Positions 25,170 to 31,830 of a stretch of 64,000 nt of DNA are shown piece after piece. The notes under the pieces are model-generated. The model ran no database searches. It was not told the origin of the DNA and saw only the letters and a program-made list of their open reading frames with translations. The translations under genes were made by a program, and so were the position numbers. This stretch comes from DASSNU01 sp035701265 (GTDB lineage: Bacteria > Gemmatimonadota > Gemmatimonadetes > Gemmatimonadales > Gemmatimonadaceae), in contig DASSNU010000021.1 of the NCBI GenBank assembly GCA_035701265.1, positions 438,881 through 502,880 of the forward strand, in the 5' to 3' direction. Position 1 is the first letter of the stretch. The number at the start of each line of letters is the position of its first letter.

Positions 25170-25985
25170 TTACTTGCCCGAGAAGGTGGGCTGACGCTTG
25201 CCGACGTACGCCGCCAATCCCTCCTTGGCGTCCGCGCTCTTGAAGAGCAGGCTCTGCAGCTCCCGCTCGAGCGCGAGACCCTGCTCCAGCGGGATCTCCG
25301 CGCCGGTCTGCACGGAGCGCTTGATGTGACCGACGGCCATGCTCGCCTTGTTCGGCAGGCAGAACTGCCGGGCGTACAGCAGGACGTTGTCCCACCATCC
25401 GTCCTTGGGAAGCACGGCGTTCACGATACCCAGCGATTCCGCTTCCTCGAACGAGAACGTCCGCCCCGTGACCATGAGCTCGATCGCCTTCGACTTGCCG
25501 ACGAGTCGCGCGAGGCGCTGCGTGCCTCCGGTGCCCGGGAGCACGCCCAGGTTCACTTCCGGCAGACCGATCTTGCCGGCATCCTGTCTGGCGACGCGGA
25601 GATCGCACGCCATGGCGATCTCGAGACCGCCGCCCACGGTGTGTCCGTTCAACGCGGCGATCACCAGCTTGGGTGTCTGCTCGAGCCGGCTGAGCGTCTC
25701 GTTCGCGTGGAGGCAGAAGTAATACTTGAACGTCGGGTCCACTTCGTTCAGCATCCGGATGTTCGCACCCGCGCTGAAGAACTTGTCCCCGGCGCCGCGC
25801 AGCACGATCACCTGCACGTCGTTGTCGAACCGCGCGCGGAGGATGGCGTCGTCCAGCTGGCGCATCATCTCGTGCGTGTAGGTGTTGGCCGGCGGATCCG
25901 ACAGCTCGATCACGGCAATGCTCCCGTCCGTGCGGTACGTGACGAGCGTCCGGGTATCGGTGTCCTGTAGAGTAGCGGTTGCCAT
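25170..25985 (-). CDS. Enoyl-CoA hydratase/isomerase family protein
   Basis: A 271-residue crotonase-fold protein, first structural gene after the regulator (35-base gap). Both catalytic glutamates are present: GHTVGGGLEIAMACD and IGLPEVNLGVLPGTGGTQRL. The oxyanion loop is KFFSAGANIRML. An unusual segment, FKYYFCLHANETLSR, follows it. It is too short to be BoxC (about 550 residues). It may hydrolyse or hydrate the ring-opened intermediate, or simply be a second 2-enoyl-CoA hydratase. Confidence 0.8.
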   Translation of the reverse strand: MATATLQDTDTRTLVTYRTDGSIAVIELSDPPANTYTHEMMRQLDDAILRARFDNDVQVIVLRGAGDKFFSAGANIRMLNEVDPTFKYYFCLHANETLSRLEQTPKLVIAALNGHTVGGGLEIAMACDLRVARQDAGKIGLPEVNLGVLPGTGGTQRLARLVGKSKAIELMVTGRTFSFEEAESLGIVNAVLPKDGWWDNVLLYARQFCLPNKASMAVGHIKRSVQTGAEIPLEQGLALERELQSLLFKSADAKEGLAAYVGKRQPTFSGK

Positions 25986-26020
25986 GGAGACTCCGGGTTG
26001 TGTGAACGACGGTGCGCGGG

Positions 26021-26644
26021 TCAGCCGGCGGCGGAGCGCGGCAGCGCCGCCTCGGAGACCGGCAGGCCGATGTACCCGCCCAGGAAGAGCCGGCAGACGT
26101 TGGTGCTGAGCGCTTCCACACCCACGTCGCCGAGCGGGTCGTACCAGTTGTAGATCCAGTTCATCATGCCGAACAGACAGTACGCGGCCACGCGGCGGTT
26201 CGCGTGCGCGGGTCCGTGGCTCTGCTCCACGGCGCCGAGAATGTCCATCAGCGCGCGCGTGTAGCTACGCTTCGTTTCATTCACCGCGAGCAGGTAGTCG
26301 CCCGAGAGCGCGCCGGCTTCGTGCGAGAGTACCTTCATCTCCGCCATGTGGGAGGCGAAGTAATCGAGATGGTTGTCGATGAAGCGGCTCAGCCGCTCGA
26401 TCGGGTCGGTCACGCCGGCCAACCGCTCCCGCATGCCATCGAACACGGCCTGAAAGTGCCGGCTCTGGATGAGGAAGAGCAGCTCTTCCTTGCTCTCGAC
26501 GTAGTAGTACAGGCCGGCCAGCGACACGCCCGATTCGCGCGCCAGGTCGCGCATGCTCGTGTTCGCGTACCCTCGCTCCGCGAATACCCTCGCGGCCACC
26601 GTGAGCAGGGCGTCCAGCTTCTGATCGTGCGTTGGGCTGGCCAT
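26021..26644 (-). CDS. TetR-family transcriptional regulator (PaaR/FadR-like candidate)
   Basis: A 207-residue regulator. The N-terminal TetR helix-turn-helix is at about residues 10-55: LLTVAARVFAERGYANTSMRDLA, then SGVSLAGLYYYVESKEELL. The C-terminal ligand domain is all-helical (TetR_C_33-like), consistent with acyl-CoA sensing. It is the first gene of the BoxB operon, and the palindrome CGAACGAGCGTTCG at 26664-26677 lies 20 bases before its start, over the expected transcription start. Repression of its own operon, relieved by an aromatic acyl-CoA, is therefore the simplest model. Confidence 0.85.
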   Translation of the reverse strand: MASPTHDQKLDALLTVAARVFAERGYANTSMRDLARESGVSLAGLYYYVESKEELLFLIQSRHFQAVFDGMRERLAGVTDPIERLSRFIDNHLDYFASHMAEMKVLSHEAGALSGDYLLAVNETKRSYTRALMDILGAVEQSHGPAHANRRVAAYCLFGMMNWIYNWYDPLGDVGVEALSTNVCRLFLGGYIGLPVSEAALPRSAAG

Positions 26645-26663
26645 GGCGTCCTCGACGTGTCTT

Positions 26664-26677
26664 CGAACGAGCGTTCG
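26664..26677. promoter_or_regulatory. Palindromic operator of the TetR-led operon
   Basis: CGAACG-AG-CGTTCG is a perfect inverted repeat. It starts 6 bases after the minus-strand -10 box, so it covers the predicted transcription start. It fits the pattern CNAACGNNCGTTNG that I recall for Thermus PaaR. Confidence 0.7.
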
Positions 26678-26682
26678 GACTC

Positions 26683-26711
26683 AACCTACCTCCTGCTGCC
26701 GGCGCCGTCAA
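26683..26711 (-). promoter_or_regulatory. Promoter of the TetR/BoxB operon
   Basis: On the minus strand TTGACG (26711-26706), 17 bases, TAGGTT (26688-26683). The tetR ATG follows 39 bases later, and the palindromic operator lies between. Confidence 0.7.
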
Positions 26712-26724
26712 CCGGCCTTAACAT
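26696..26724 (+). promoter_or_regulatory. Tentative divergent promoter for the ECF sigma operon
   Basis: CTGCCG (26696-26701), 17 bases, TAACAT (26719-26724), 34 bases before the sigma ATG. It overlaps the tetR promoter on the other strand. Both hexamers are weak matches. Confidence 0.3.
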
Positions 26725-26757
26725 CCGCGGCGCTCGGCCGTCCAACGTCATGCGCGC

Positions 26758-27312
26758 ATGAGGAACGCCACGCCCCCCGACATTTCCCCCGCCGACGCGG
26801 TGCTGGTCGAGCGATGGCAACAGGGGGACGAGCGGGCGGCCACGCTGCTCGTGGAGCGTCACGCCGCGGCGGTCGCGCGGTTCGTGGCGAGTCGCGGCGC
26901 GCGGGAGGATGTCGATGAGCTGGTGCAGGACACGTTCGTTCGCGCCTTCGGATCGCTGGACGGATTCCGGGCCGACAGCTCGCTGCGCACCTGGCTGTTC
27001 AGCATCGCACGGAATCTCCTGCGCGACCGGATGCGCAGCGCGCGGCGCGGGCATCGCCGCGTCACGCTGGATGAGGAGATCTCGGCAGTCGAGCACGACC
27101 CGCTGGACGACGCGATCGCGGATGAACGGCGGTCGCGGATGATGCAGGCGGTGGCGAGATTGTCGCGCATGCAGCGCGAGGTGTTCACCTTACGGGTACG
27201 CGATGGTCTCTCGTACCGGGAGATCGCCGAGGTGTTGGAGACGACGGAAGGAGCGGCGCGCGTGCACTATCACAACGCGATGCGCGCCATCAAGGAGCTC
27301 TGCCATGAGTGA
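26758..27312 (+). CDS. ECF-type RNA polymerase sigma factor
   Basis: A 184-residue sigma factor with only regions 2 and 4. Region 2 includes VDELVQDTFVRAFGSLDGF and LRTWLFSIARNLLRDRMR. Region 4 includes LSRMQREVFTLRVRDGLSYREIAEVLETTEGAARVHYHNAM, given here as the recognition helix plus flanks. The anti-sigma gene overlaps its 3' end by 8 bases, the usual arrangement. It probably responds to envelope or metal stress, judging by the downstream LTxxQ protein. The promoters it recognises are unknown. Confidence 0.9.
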   Translation: MRNATPPDISPADAVLVERWQQGDERAATLLVERHAAAVARFVASRGAREDVDELVQDTFVRAFGSLDGFRADSSLRTWLFSIARNLLRDRMRSARRGHRRVTLDEEISAVEHDPLDDAIADERRSRMMQAVARLSRMQREVFTLRVRDGLSYREIAEVLETTEGAARVHYHNAMRAIKELCHE

Positions 27313-28012
27313 CTGCCCGCGGGGCGATCTGCGCGATCGTCTCCCTGACGTGTTGCACGGAACGGTGATCGGCGAGGAGCGCGCGGAGCTGGAAGCGCAC
27401 GTTGCCGCGTGCGCGGCGTGCGCCGCGGAGCTCGCGCTGCTGCGCGAGGCGCGACAGGCGCTCGAGACCGGTCCCGCCGTGGACGTTGCCGCCATCGTCG
27501 GCGCCGTCCGGCGCGCACGCCAGGCGCCGGCGCGCCACCAGCAGCGGGGCGCCACGTACGGGGTTGCGACACCGACGGCTGGCCGGCGCATCTGGCAATC
27601 GCACGCGCTGCGCATCGCCGCCACGGTGGCATTCCTGGTCGTCGGCGCGGCGGGAGCGTTCGTCTATCTGGGCGGCCGCACGGATTCCGCGCCGCGTCTG
27701 GCGAGCACACTGGATGCGGGCGCCGATTCACTCTCGGCTGGTGCACCGGACGTCGCGCCTGCCAGTCCGGGCACTGACCTGGGAAGCACGCCGCGGATGG
27801 TGGCGCAGAGAGAATCCAGCGCCGCCGCGCCGGGCGCCCGTGGCGTGCCTGCGTCGCACGGCACGGAGACGGTGGGACTTCTCGCCGGCGCCAGTCTCGG
27901 CGACCTCCGCGACGCGGAGATCGAGGCGCTCATGAAGTCGCTGGACGACCTGAGCGGAATTCCCGATGCAGAGCCCTCGCCGGTGCTGCCGGCGCTCACG
28001 GAGGGAGTGTGA
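27305..28012 (+). CDS. Zinc-finger anti-sigma factor, membrane-anchored
   Basis: ATG 27305 overlaps the sigma gene; 235 residues. The N-terminal ZAS/zf-HC2 domain has LEAHVAACAACAAELALL, with the zinc ligands H-x3-C-x2-C around residues 31-38. A single membrane helix (RIAATVAFLVVGAAGAFVYLG, about residues 99-119) is followed by a Ser/Pro-rich periplasmic part. The C-terminus has a conserved-looking LRDAEIEALMKSLDDLSGIP motif. It should hold the ECF sigma factor at the membrane until a periplasmic signal arrives. Confidence 0.85.
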   Translation: MSDCPRGDLRDRLPDVLHGTVIGEERAELEAHVAACAACAAELALLREARQALETGPAVDVAAIVGAVRRARQAPARHQQRGATYGVATPTAGRRIWQSHALRIAATVAFLVVGAAGAFVYLGGRTDSAPRLASTLDAGADSLSAGAPDVAPASPGTDLGSTPRMVAQRESSAAAPGARGVPASHGTETVGLLAGASLGDLRDAEIEALMKSLDDLSGIPDAEPSPVLPALTEGV

Positions 28013-28632
28013 TGCCGCACGACGCCGATCAGCGCCCGAGCCGCGTGCGGGCGAGCAGATTCCAACCCCGCCCAGCGCGCCGCCGAGCGCGTTGGGGGAT
28101 CGCGATCGCGGGACTCCTCGTGCTGGCGTGGAGCTCGCCCGCGCGCGCGCAGCGTCTGGAGAGAGACGTCCCGCCCGCGCGCGCGCAGTTGGAGCAACAG
28201 TTCCGCCAGCGGCTCGCGCTCGTCATGCAGCGGCAGTTGGGTCTCACCGACGATCAGCTGAAGCAGGTGGGGGACGTGAGCCGCAAGTACGAGCCCGAGC
28301 GGGCGGCGCTCAACGCACGCGAGCGCTCCGCGCGCGTGGCGCTCCGTCAGGAGATCGCCGCCGGCGATCGTGCAGATCAGCGGCGCGTGGACGACCTCCT
28401 GCAGGAGCTCTTCCGCGTGCAACGCGCCCGCCTGGACGTCACCGAGCGCGAGCAACGTGATCTGGCGCGGTTCCTCACTCCCGTGCAACGGGTGAAGTTC
28501 CTCACCATCCAGGATCGGCTGCGGCAGCAGATGGAGTCCATGCAGCGCCAACGCGAGCGGCGAAACGGCGCCATGCGGCGGAATCGCCCTCCTGGGGGCG
28601 GAGGTCCACTCCTCCCCGAGCCGGCGCGTTGA
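28012..28632 (+). CDS. Periplasmic LTxxQ (Spy/CpxP-like) protein
   Basis: ATG 28012 is preferred (GGAGGG 6 bases upstream; GTG 28009 also possible); about 206 residues. An Arg-rich start is followed by a signal peptide (WGIAIAGLLVLAWSSPARAQ). The mature part is helical and Arg/Gln/Glu-rich with two LTxxQ motifs, LTDDQL and LTPVQR, typical of Spy/CpxP/CnrX-type periplasmic sensors and chaperones. The Pro/Gly-rich tail ends PGGGGPLLPEPAR. Coupled to the sigma/anti-sigma pair, it may sense misfolded protein or metal and influence the anti-sigma factor. Confidence 0.75.
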   Translation: MPHDADQRPSRVRASRFQPRPARRRARWGIAIAGLLVLAWSSPARAQRLERDVPPARAQLEQQFRQRLALVMQRQLGLTDDQLKQVGDVSRKYEPERAALNARERSARVALRQEIAAGDRADQRRVDDLLQELFRVQRARLDVTEREQRDLARFLTPVQRVKFLTIQDRLRQQMESMQRQRERRNGAMRRNRPPGGGGPLLPEPAR

Positions 28633-28657
28633 GCCGCGAGCCCGCGGCGCGTAGATT
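28629..28657 (+). promoter_or_regulatory. Promoter of tRNA-Leu
   Basis: TTGAGC (28629-28634), 17 bases, TAGATT (28652-28657) followed by TG. The -10 reads TAGATTTG, identical in form to the Bacteroidetes TAnnTTTG consensus. The tRNA begins 12 bases further on. Confidence 0.7.
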
Positions 28658-28668
28658 TGCAGTGTCGC

Positions 28669-28752
28669 GCCCGGGTGGCGGAATTGGTAGACGCAGGGGA
28701 CTCAAAATCCCCCGGCCTTCGGGCCTTGCGGGTTCGAGTCCCGCCCCGGGTA
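28669..28752 (+). tRNA. tRNA-Leu (anticodon CAA)
   Basis: 84 bases. The acceptor stem GCCCGGG (28669-28675) pairs with CCCGGGT (28745-28751), ending in a G1-U72 pair, with A as discriminator; CCA is not encoded. The D-arm is GGCGGAATTGGTAGACGC. The anticodon stem GGGGA/TCCCC holds the loop CTCAAAA, so the anticodon is CAA (28703-28705), reading UUG. A long variable arm (GGCC...GGCC) identifies a class II tRNA. The T-arm is GCGGG-TTCGAGT-CCCGC. Confidence 0.95.
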
Positions 28753-28807
28753 TCGCGCCCAATCTGGCATCGCCGGTATCGACCCTGACCACTGTGGAGC
28801 GTTCCGA

Positions 28808-29188
28808 ATGCGCACATCGCACCGCTGGATGTCTCTTGCCGTCTGTCTCTGCACCCTCGCGGCCGGCGCCTGCATGCGATGGACGGAGCGCGACCTTCCG
28901 GTGGCCGATCTGATGAAGACGCAACACTTCGAGATGGTGCGCGTTACGCGCACCGACAGCTCCGTGGTGATGGTCCGCGCGCCGGAGGTGGACGGCAGCA
29001 CGCTCGTCGGAGAGCGCAGCGGTGCGACGGCTCAGCCCGAGCGCGTCCAGCTTCCGCTCGATCAGATCGCGCGCGTCGAGGTCATGCGCGTGAGCGGACC
29101 GCGCAGTAAGGGACTCATCGTCGGCGTCGCCGCAGTCGCGCTCGGGCTCGGACTGCTCGTTCGCGGAATTACCGAAGCCGAGCACTGA
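28808..29188 (+). CDS. Hypothetical small exported or membrane-anchored protein
   Basis: A 126-residue protein. It has an N-terminal signal (WMSLAVCLCTLAAGAC), possibly a lipoprotein signal with Cys22. The polar middle region LMKTQHFEMVRVTRTDSSVVMVRAPEVDG looks like a short beta-sandwich reading VRVTRTDS and similar strands. A C-terminal hydrophobic helix (GLIVGVAAVALGLGLLVRGI) ends in TEAEH. Similar small proteins with a beta domain and a terminal helix are common in this phylum. The function is unknown. Confidence 0.6.
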   Translation: MRTSHRWMSLAVCLCTLAAGACMRWTERDLPVADLMKTQHFEMVRVTRTDSSVVMVRAPEVDGSTLVGERSGATAQPERVQLPLDQIARVEVMRVSGPRSKGLIVGVAAVALGLGLLVRGITEAEH

Positions 29189-29334
29189 CCGGCACGCCGG
29201 CGCGGCGGATCCACCGGCGCGCGGCAGATCAGCCACATAGAGCAGGGGATCGGCGCGCGCTGGGACGCTCTGGCCAGTAAGCTTCGCCGCCACCGAACCA
29301 GCGCCGACGCGTGCCTCCGCATCGCGCACCCATG

Positions 29335-29374
29335 CCCGCCGGTCACCGCGATCGCTCACGCGCGTGACGGCGGG
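29335..29374. terminator. Hairpin at the end of the PAP2 gene
   Basis: CCCGCC, one bulged G, GTCAC (29335-29346) pair with GTGAC and GGCGGG (29364-29374). It lies over the stop codon of the minus-strand PAP2 gene and downstream of the + strand gene ending at 29188, so it may serve both. No clear T-run. Confidence 0.3.
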
Positions 29375-30236
29375 CGATTTCCGTTCCGGAAATGCAGGCG
29401 GCCAGCCACACGACGCCCCCTGCGTACCCGCCAATCACATCGCTGAAGTAGTGCACGCCGAGATACAGCCGGCTCAGCCCGATCGCCAGCACGAGCACGG
29501 TGGTGAAGACGAGCACGACGTTCCGCGCATGCCGGTTGTGTAGCGCGAGCACGGCGACGTACGCGAGCATGCCGTAGGTCACCAGCGACGACATGGCATG
29601 TCCGCTGGGGAAGCTGAACGAGTGCACCGTCACCCACTGATTCGCGAACGCGGGGCGCTCACGCCGAACGAGCACCTTGAGCAACGCGTTGAGCACCCAC
29701 GCGCCGACCAGCGCGGCCGTCCATCCCGCCAGTAGATAACCGCGACGGCGCACGATGAGCACGCCAGCCACGATGATGCCCACGAGGAGGATCGCCTCGC
29801 CGCTCCCCATCTCGGTAACGATCCCGAAGATGCGCGCGCCGCTTCGCGTGGTGCTCGCGTGAAACGCTCCCGCCAGTCGGAGATCGAACTGCGCCAGCGA
29901 CTCGCGCTCCACCACGTTCTCCGTGATGGCCGCGAAGAGGAGGAGCGCCGCGCCGGCGAGCAGCAGCCCGAGGGTGAGATGCACGCCGAGGTATTCGCCG
30001 GGCGCGAATCGCGCGGCCACGAACCGCCACGCCCGCGGGTATCGCGTCCGGAGCCTCTGCGCCGGCGCCGACGAGAGCATCCCGCGCCGCACGCGCTCGC
30101 CGCGCTTCCAGAGCGCGCGCGCGAGCGCCGTGAAGTGGTGCCAGGCGGCGAGCACCACTGCCACGAGCGCCGAGAGCAGCGCGACCGCCAGCAGTGCGCG
30201 GCCGGGCACGCCGAGCGACAGGTGCGAGACGATCAT
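29343..30236 (-). CDS. PAP2-family membrane phosphatase
   Basis: A 297-residue integral membrane protein with about seven hydrophobic helices. The three phosphatase motifs are complete: KVLVRRERP, FPSGHAMS, and SRLYLGVHYFSD. Such enzymes dephosphorylate phosphatidic acid, phosphatidylglycerol phosphate or undecaprenyl pyrophosphate at the periplasmic face. An N-terminal extension of about 75 residues with one helix and an Arg-rich stretch precedes the usual domain. A separate promoter (30284-30312) suggests it is transcribed independently of the oxidase operon just upstream. Confidence 0.88.
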   Translation of the reverse strand: MIVSHLSLGVPGRALLAVALLSALVAVVLAAWHHFTALARALWKRGERVRRGMLSSAPAQRLRTRYPRAWRFVAARFAPGEYLGVHLTLGLLLAGAALLLFAAITENVVERESLAQFDLRLAGAFHASTTRSGARIFGIVTEMGSGEAILLVGIIVAGVLIVRRRGYLLAGWTAALVGAWVLNALLKVLVRRERPAFANQWVTVHSFSFPSGHAMSSLVTYGMLAYVAVLALHNRHARNVVLVFTTVLVLAIGLSRLYLGVHYFSDVIGGYAGGVVWLAACISGTEIARRHARERSR

Positions 30237-30283
30237 GGGTTGCAGTCGGTGCGAGGAGACACCGGCGCGTGCGCCCCGCGCGG

Positions 30284-30312
30284 ACTATACCGCGCGGCGA
30301 CGTTTCAGTGAA
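30284..30312 (-). promoter_or_regulatory. Candidate promoter of the PAP2 gene
   Basis: On the minus strand TTCACT (30312-30307), 17 bases, TATAGT (30289-30284). The ATG is 48 bases downstream. It overlaps the end of the cytochrome c gene. Confidence 0.5.
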
Positions 30313-30715
30313 TGGTGTACAGGTAGGCGGCGATGTCGCGAGCGTCCTGCGCGTTCACGCCCAGGTTGGGCATCGCCGTCCCTGGCTCGATCGCCTGCGG
30401 CTGTTGGATCCATTGCACCAGGTGATCGGGATCGTTCGGCACTTCGCCCGCCACGTACGTTCGCCGTGACCAACTGGTGAGCGGCGGGCCCACCAGACCA
30501 TCCGCCCCGTCAACACCAGGAATGGTGTGACAGCTCCCGCACCCATAGCGCTGAATGGCCACTTTACCGCGGGCGGGCTCCGCGCCGGCAATCCGATAGC
30601 GCGGCTCCCCGCCATTCGCCTCGCGACATGCTACCGCGGCGAGCGCGAGCAGCAGCAGCACGGCGAGCCGCCCGCCCGCGTGCCGATCCCACCATACGAC
30701 CGTTCCATGCGACAT
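30305..30715 (-). CDS. Monoheme c-type cytochrome, predicted lipoprotein
   Basis: ATG 30715 is chosen because GGGAG precedes it; 136 residues (an in-frame ATG at 30766 is less likely). The N-terminal hydrophobic segment (LAVLLLLALAAVAC) could be a lipoprotein signal with Cys29. The heme motif is YGCGSCHTIPG and the distal Met is in GTAMPNLGV. It is the last gene of the oxidase cluster and probably donates electrons to the caa3 oxidase or stores them at the membrane. It resembles the heme c domain fused to CtaC in the same cluster. Confidence 0.85.
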   Translation of the reverse strand: MSHGTVVWWDRHAGGRLAVLLLLALAAVACREANGGEPRYRIAGAEPARGKVAIQRYGCGSCHTIPGVDGADGLVGPPLTSWSRRTYVAGEVPNDPDHLVQWIQQPQAIEPGTAMPNLGVNAQDARDIAAYLYTIH

Positions 30716-30738
30716 GCGCTCTCCCTGTCCGTACTCTC

Positions 30739-30780
30739 CGTCGCCAACCGATACGCTCGTCGCCAACCGATACGCTCGTC
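30739..30780. repeat. Perfect 19-nt tandem duplication
   Basis: The unit CGTCGCCAACCGATACGCT occurs twice in direct contact (30739-30757 and 30758-30776) plus 4 further bases of a third copy. It lies between the cytochrome c start and the small membrane protein stop. Confidence 0.9.
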
Positions 30781-30838
30781 TCGGAACGTGCCACGCCGCG
30801 CGGCGCGCGCTCGTCGCGCCACACGAACTGCGTGGCCG

Positions 30839-31219
30839 TTACCTGCACAGCGGCAGCGCGATCGCCGGAACGAGCCCCCCGAGAAGAATCCCGAGCACGA
30901 ACACCGCACTCAACAGCACACCCGCGAGACCCACGAACGCCGCCGCCCCCGCGGGCGGCGATTGCGCGCCGAGCGGACCCTGATGCGTGCGCCGCCACGT
31001 GCCGTATCCCACCACTCCTGCAGCAGTCGCCACGGCCGCGCAGACGAGCGTGAGACCGATCAACCACCACCGCAACGCGCTCCCGACGCCCGCACGGCAG
31101 CCCAACGCGTGCACCGTATAGCTCGTGAGCAGGTGCACCGTCCATGCCGCCGGTGCGCCGAGAAAGCCGAACCAGAGCCGAACCGAACGGCGTCCACGCC
31201 CGCTCGCCGACTGCGCCAT
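30839..31219 (-). CDS. Small membrane protein of the cytochrome oxidase operon
   Basis: A 126-residue protein with three hydrophobic helices: about residues 14-40 (LWFGFLGAPAAWTVHLLTSYTVHAL), 52-72 and 92-120. It lies 11 bases after ctaE. A His sits in the first helix (WTVHLL). It is not CtaG or a standard subunit IV. Similar proteins annotated only as hypothetical often follow oxidase genes. A structural or assembly role in the oxidase is inferred from position. Confidence 0.65.
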   Translation of the reverse strand: MAQSASGRGRRSVRLWFGFLGAPAAWTVHLLTSYTVHALGCRAGVGSALRWWLIGLTLVCAAVATAAGVVGYGTWRRTHQGPLGAQSPPAGAAAFVGLAGVLLSAVFVLGILLGGLVPAIALPLCR

Positions 31220-31230
31220 GTTCGACACGG

Positions 31231-31830
31231 CTACAACACTCCCAAGTGCGGCGAGACGTACAACGACGTGAACACCACGAGCCACACCACGTCCACGAAA
31301 TGCCAGTAGATCGCCGTGACCGTCACGCCCACGCGGCGCGTGGGCGCGAAGTGGCCGCGCCAGGCACGCACGAGCGTGGTCGCGAGCATGATGATCCCCA
31401 CCGCCACGTGCGCGCCGTGAAAGCCGGTGATGGTGAAGAACAGTGACCCGTACGCGTCCGCGTCCGGGCCGAACGCCTTCCGGCTGTACTCGACGCCCTG
31501 CACGCCGAGGAACACGACACCGAGCACGATGGTGACGGCGAGCGCGATCATCAGGCGGCGCGTGTGGCCCTTGTGCAAGCTGCGATCGCCCCACCAGAGC
31601 ACGCCGCTGCTCGCGAGAAGGATGGCGGTGTTCACCGACGTGAGCGTGAGCTCGGGGTTGCCATGCGGCGGCCACGCACCGCGCGCGAGCGACCCGGTGT
31701 AGAAGTAGCTGAAGAGCAGGAACGCGAAGAACGCGCCCTCGGTGAGCACCACCATCCAGATCCCCCACCAGCCAAGGGACCGCACCGGGCGCGACGCGCC
31801 GGCGAGCGGCACCACGCGAGTGGACGTCAT
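31231..31830 (-). CDS. ctaE: Cytochrome c oxidase subunit III
   Basis: A 199-residue protein, the five-helix bacterial form (without the two N-terminal helices of mitochondrial COX3). GIWMVVLTEGAFFAFLLFSYFY opens helix I with the conserved Glu. SVNTAILLASSG, GVEYSRK, FFTITGFHGAHVAVGIIML and YWHFVDVVWLVVFTSLYV follow in the expected order. Its ATG overlaps the ctaD stop (ATGA). It stabilises subunit I. Confidence 0.93.
   Translation of the reverse strand: MTSTRVVPLAGASRPVRSLGWWGIWMVVLTEGAFFAFLLFSYFYTGSLARGAWPPHGNPELTLTSVNTAILLASSGVLWWGDRSLHKGHTRRLMIALAVTIVLGVVFLGVQGVEYSRKAFGPDADAYGSLFFTITGFHGAHVAVGIIMLATTLVRAWRGHFAPTRRVGVTVTAIYWHFVDVVWLVVFTSLYVSPHLGVL

Noticed and set aside
22563..25970. A 1135-codon open frame on the + strand
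   Set aside because: It runs antisense to thiolase, aldehyde dehydrogenase and hydratase genes with strong family motifs. The translation is His/Arg-rich without domains, a product of GC-rich third positions.
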